Position numbers and translations under genes: made by a program
Shown here: in pieces, positions 13,798 to 14,339 of the stretch
Position numbering within the stretch: position 1 is the stretch's first letter
Layout: the number at the start of each line of letters is the position of its first letter
Notes under the pieces: model-generated
What the model was told of the DNA's origin: nothing
Databases searched by the model: none
The model's input: the letters and a program-made list of their open reading frames with translations, nothing else
NCBI GenBank assembly: GCA_046706145.1
Contig: JBJKPP010000114.1
Span: 1 to 14,339 of the forward strand
Direction: 5' to 3'
From: JBJKPP01 sp046706145
GTDB lineage: Bacteria > Bacteroidota > Ignavibacteria > Ignavibacteriales > Ignavibacteriaceae
DNA length: 14,339 bases

Positions 13798-13832
13798 AGT
13801 CTTTTAGGTTTGTTCATTATCCCTAAAAGACT
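13798..13832 (-). terminator. hairpin terminator of the HAD phosphatase gene
   Basis: AGTCTTTTAGG (13798-13808) and CCTAAAAGACT (13822-13832) are perfect 11-bp arms around a 13-nt loop, 7 bp after the stop codon of the minus-strand HAD gene. On that strand it is followed by GGCTTTTAAC, a short T-run. A terminator or a stabilising 3' hairpin is likely. Confidence 0.55.
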
Positions 13833-13839
13833 CTTTAGC

Positions 13840-14339
13840 TCAATTAACCAAATAAAGGTAATCGGGCAGTTTAACAGGGATGCCCTTATATTTTCCAGTC
13901 ACATCACTTTCTTGATCGCCAACGTCCATCACAATATGATATCCATTTTTGTCCAGTTTTGTCCTTTCCATTTCCTTAAATGTTTTATCTGATTGATATG
14001 CATGAGTAGTATCCATACAAATCAAAGTATCAAACTTATCGTATCCGGCTTTTTTCAAATTTATGTAAGTAGCTTGATAAAAATTTACATTTCGACCTGT
14101 TAGAAAGACAACATGCATCCCCTTTTGTAAACAGAATTTATACAATTTGTATGTTTGATCAATAGGATCATCGTCACTCTTGTAAACGTGCAGTTCCCAT
14201 AAGTCTTGTCTATATCCGAAGCCGAGGCTGCTTATGAACTTGTAATTTGACAGTGCTGTTTCATCAACGTCAAAAATTATAGTTGACATAGGGTCTAATT
14301 TGATTTTGTCCAGCGCGTGCTCAGCTCCTAATATTTTAT
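13840..14339 (-). CDS. HAD superfamily acid phosphatase (subfamily IIIB), 5' end outside window
   Basis: A phosphatase of the HAD IIIB acid phosphatase family. Read from the in-frame ATG at 14289, motif I is DVDET (D7, D9; the nucleophile and acid/base), followed by ALSNY, which is the family's signature. Motif II is FLTGR (T65), motif III probably K106 in FKEMER, and motif IV is GDQESD (D125, D129). All catalytic residues are present. The frame stays open upstream to the window edge and reads LGAEHALDKIKLDP before that ATG, so the true start, and possibly a signal peptide typical of this family, lies outside the window; the visible 149 residues are the C-terminal part. The likely reaction is Mg-dependent phosphomonoester hydrolysis. 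It ends with LPDYLYLVN and is followed by an 11-bp hairpin. The substrate is unknown. Confidence 0.85.
   Translation of the reverse strand, partial: KILGAEHALDKIKLDPMSTIIFDVDETALSNYKFISSLGFGYRQDLWELHVYKSDDDPIDQTYKLYKFCLQKGMHVVFLTGRNVNFYQATYINLKKAGYDKFDTLICMDTTHAYQSDKTFKEMERTKLDKNGYHIVMDVGDQESDVTGKYKGIPVKLPDYLYLVN

Noticed and set aside
1..14339. Search for CRISPR arrays, tRNA or rRNA genes and transposases
   Set aside because: No regularly spaced repeats, no tRNA-like cloverleaf with TTCGA-type loop, no rRNA segments and no transposase or integrase motif were found.

Overview
The window is AT-rich, gene-dense bacterial DNA, and every readable gene is of bacterial type. Two signals point to the Bacteroidota/Chlorobiota/Ignavibacteriota group. 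The arsR promoter has a TATATTTG box, matching the Bacteroidota -7 consensus TAnnTTTG, with a TTG 20 bp upstream. Several genes also have strong Shine-Dalgarno sequences (AAGGAG, AGGAAGG, GAGGTGAT), which true Bacteroidetes mostly lack. An Ignavibacteria- or Chlorobi-like organism fits best; this is inference, as there is no rRNA or marker gene here.

Layout. (1) 2-2974, + strand: a tight run of six small genes (DUF1801, PhnB-like VOC, RibD-C/DHFR-like reductase, VOC, second reductase, second DUF1801), with short gaps or overlapping start/stop codons, probably one operon. (2) 3015-4127, - strand: a PLP enzyme of the D-threonine aldolase family. (3) 4228-6689, + strand: a promoter with two matching operator-like inverted repeats, then an ArsR repressor, an AHSA1-type SRPBCC protein, a second SRPBCC protein, a third RibD-C-like reductase and a DoxX membrane protein. 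(4) 6866-9840: a TRAP transporter, with the Tat-type lipoprotein binding subunit on + and the dctQ-dctM pair on -, the two units converging. (5) 10048-12393, +: a secreted GH92 alpha-mannosidase. (6) 12530-14339, -: a third VOC protein, a small alpha/beta-barrel protein, an intergenic stretch with a candidate structured RNA, and a 5'-truncated HAD acid phosphatase.

How the genes may work together. Regions 1 and 3 hold paralogous sets of the same small, poorly characterised fold families (three RibD-C, two VOC, two DUF1801, two SRPBCC). They look like one functional neighbourhood, part of it under ArsR control. The substrate is unknown. The TRAP binding protein resembles the TakP 2-oxoacid type, so import of a small carboxylate is likely. 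The GH92 enzyme would release mannose from glycans outside the cytoplasm; no SusCD, sulfatase or other glycosidase gene lies beside it. The least explained segment is 13535-13770: nested perfect stems, an internally repeated module of about 30 nt and a T-rich 3' end on the minus strand suggest a non-coding RNA that I cannot assign to a known family.
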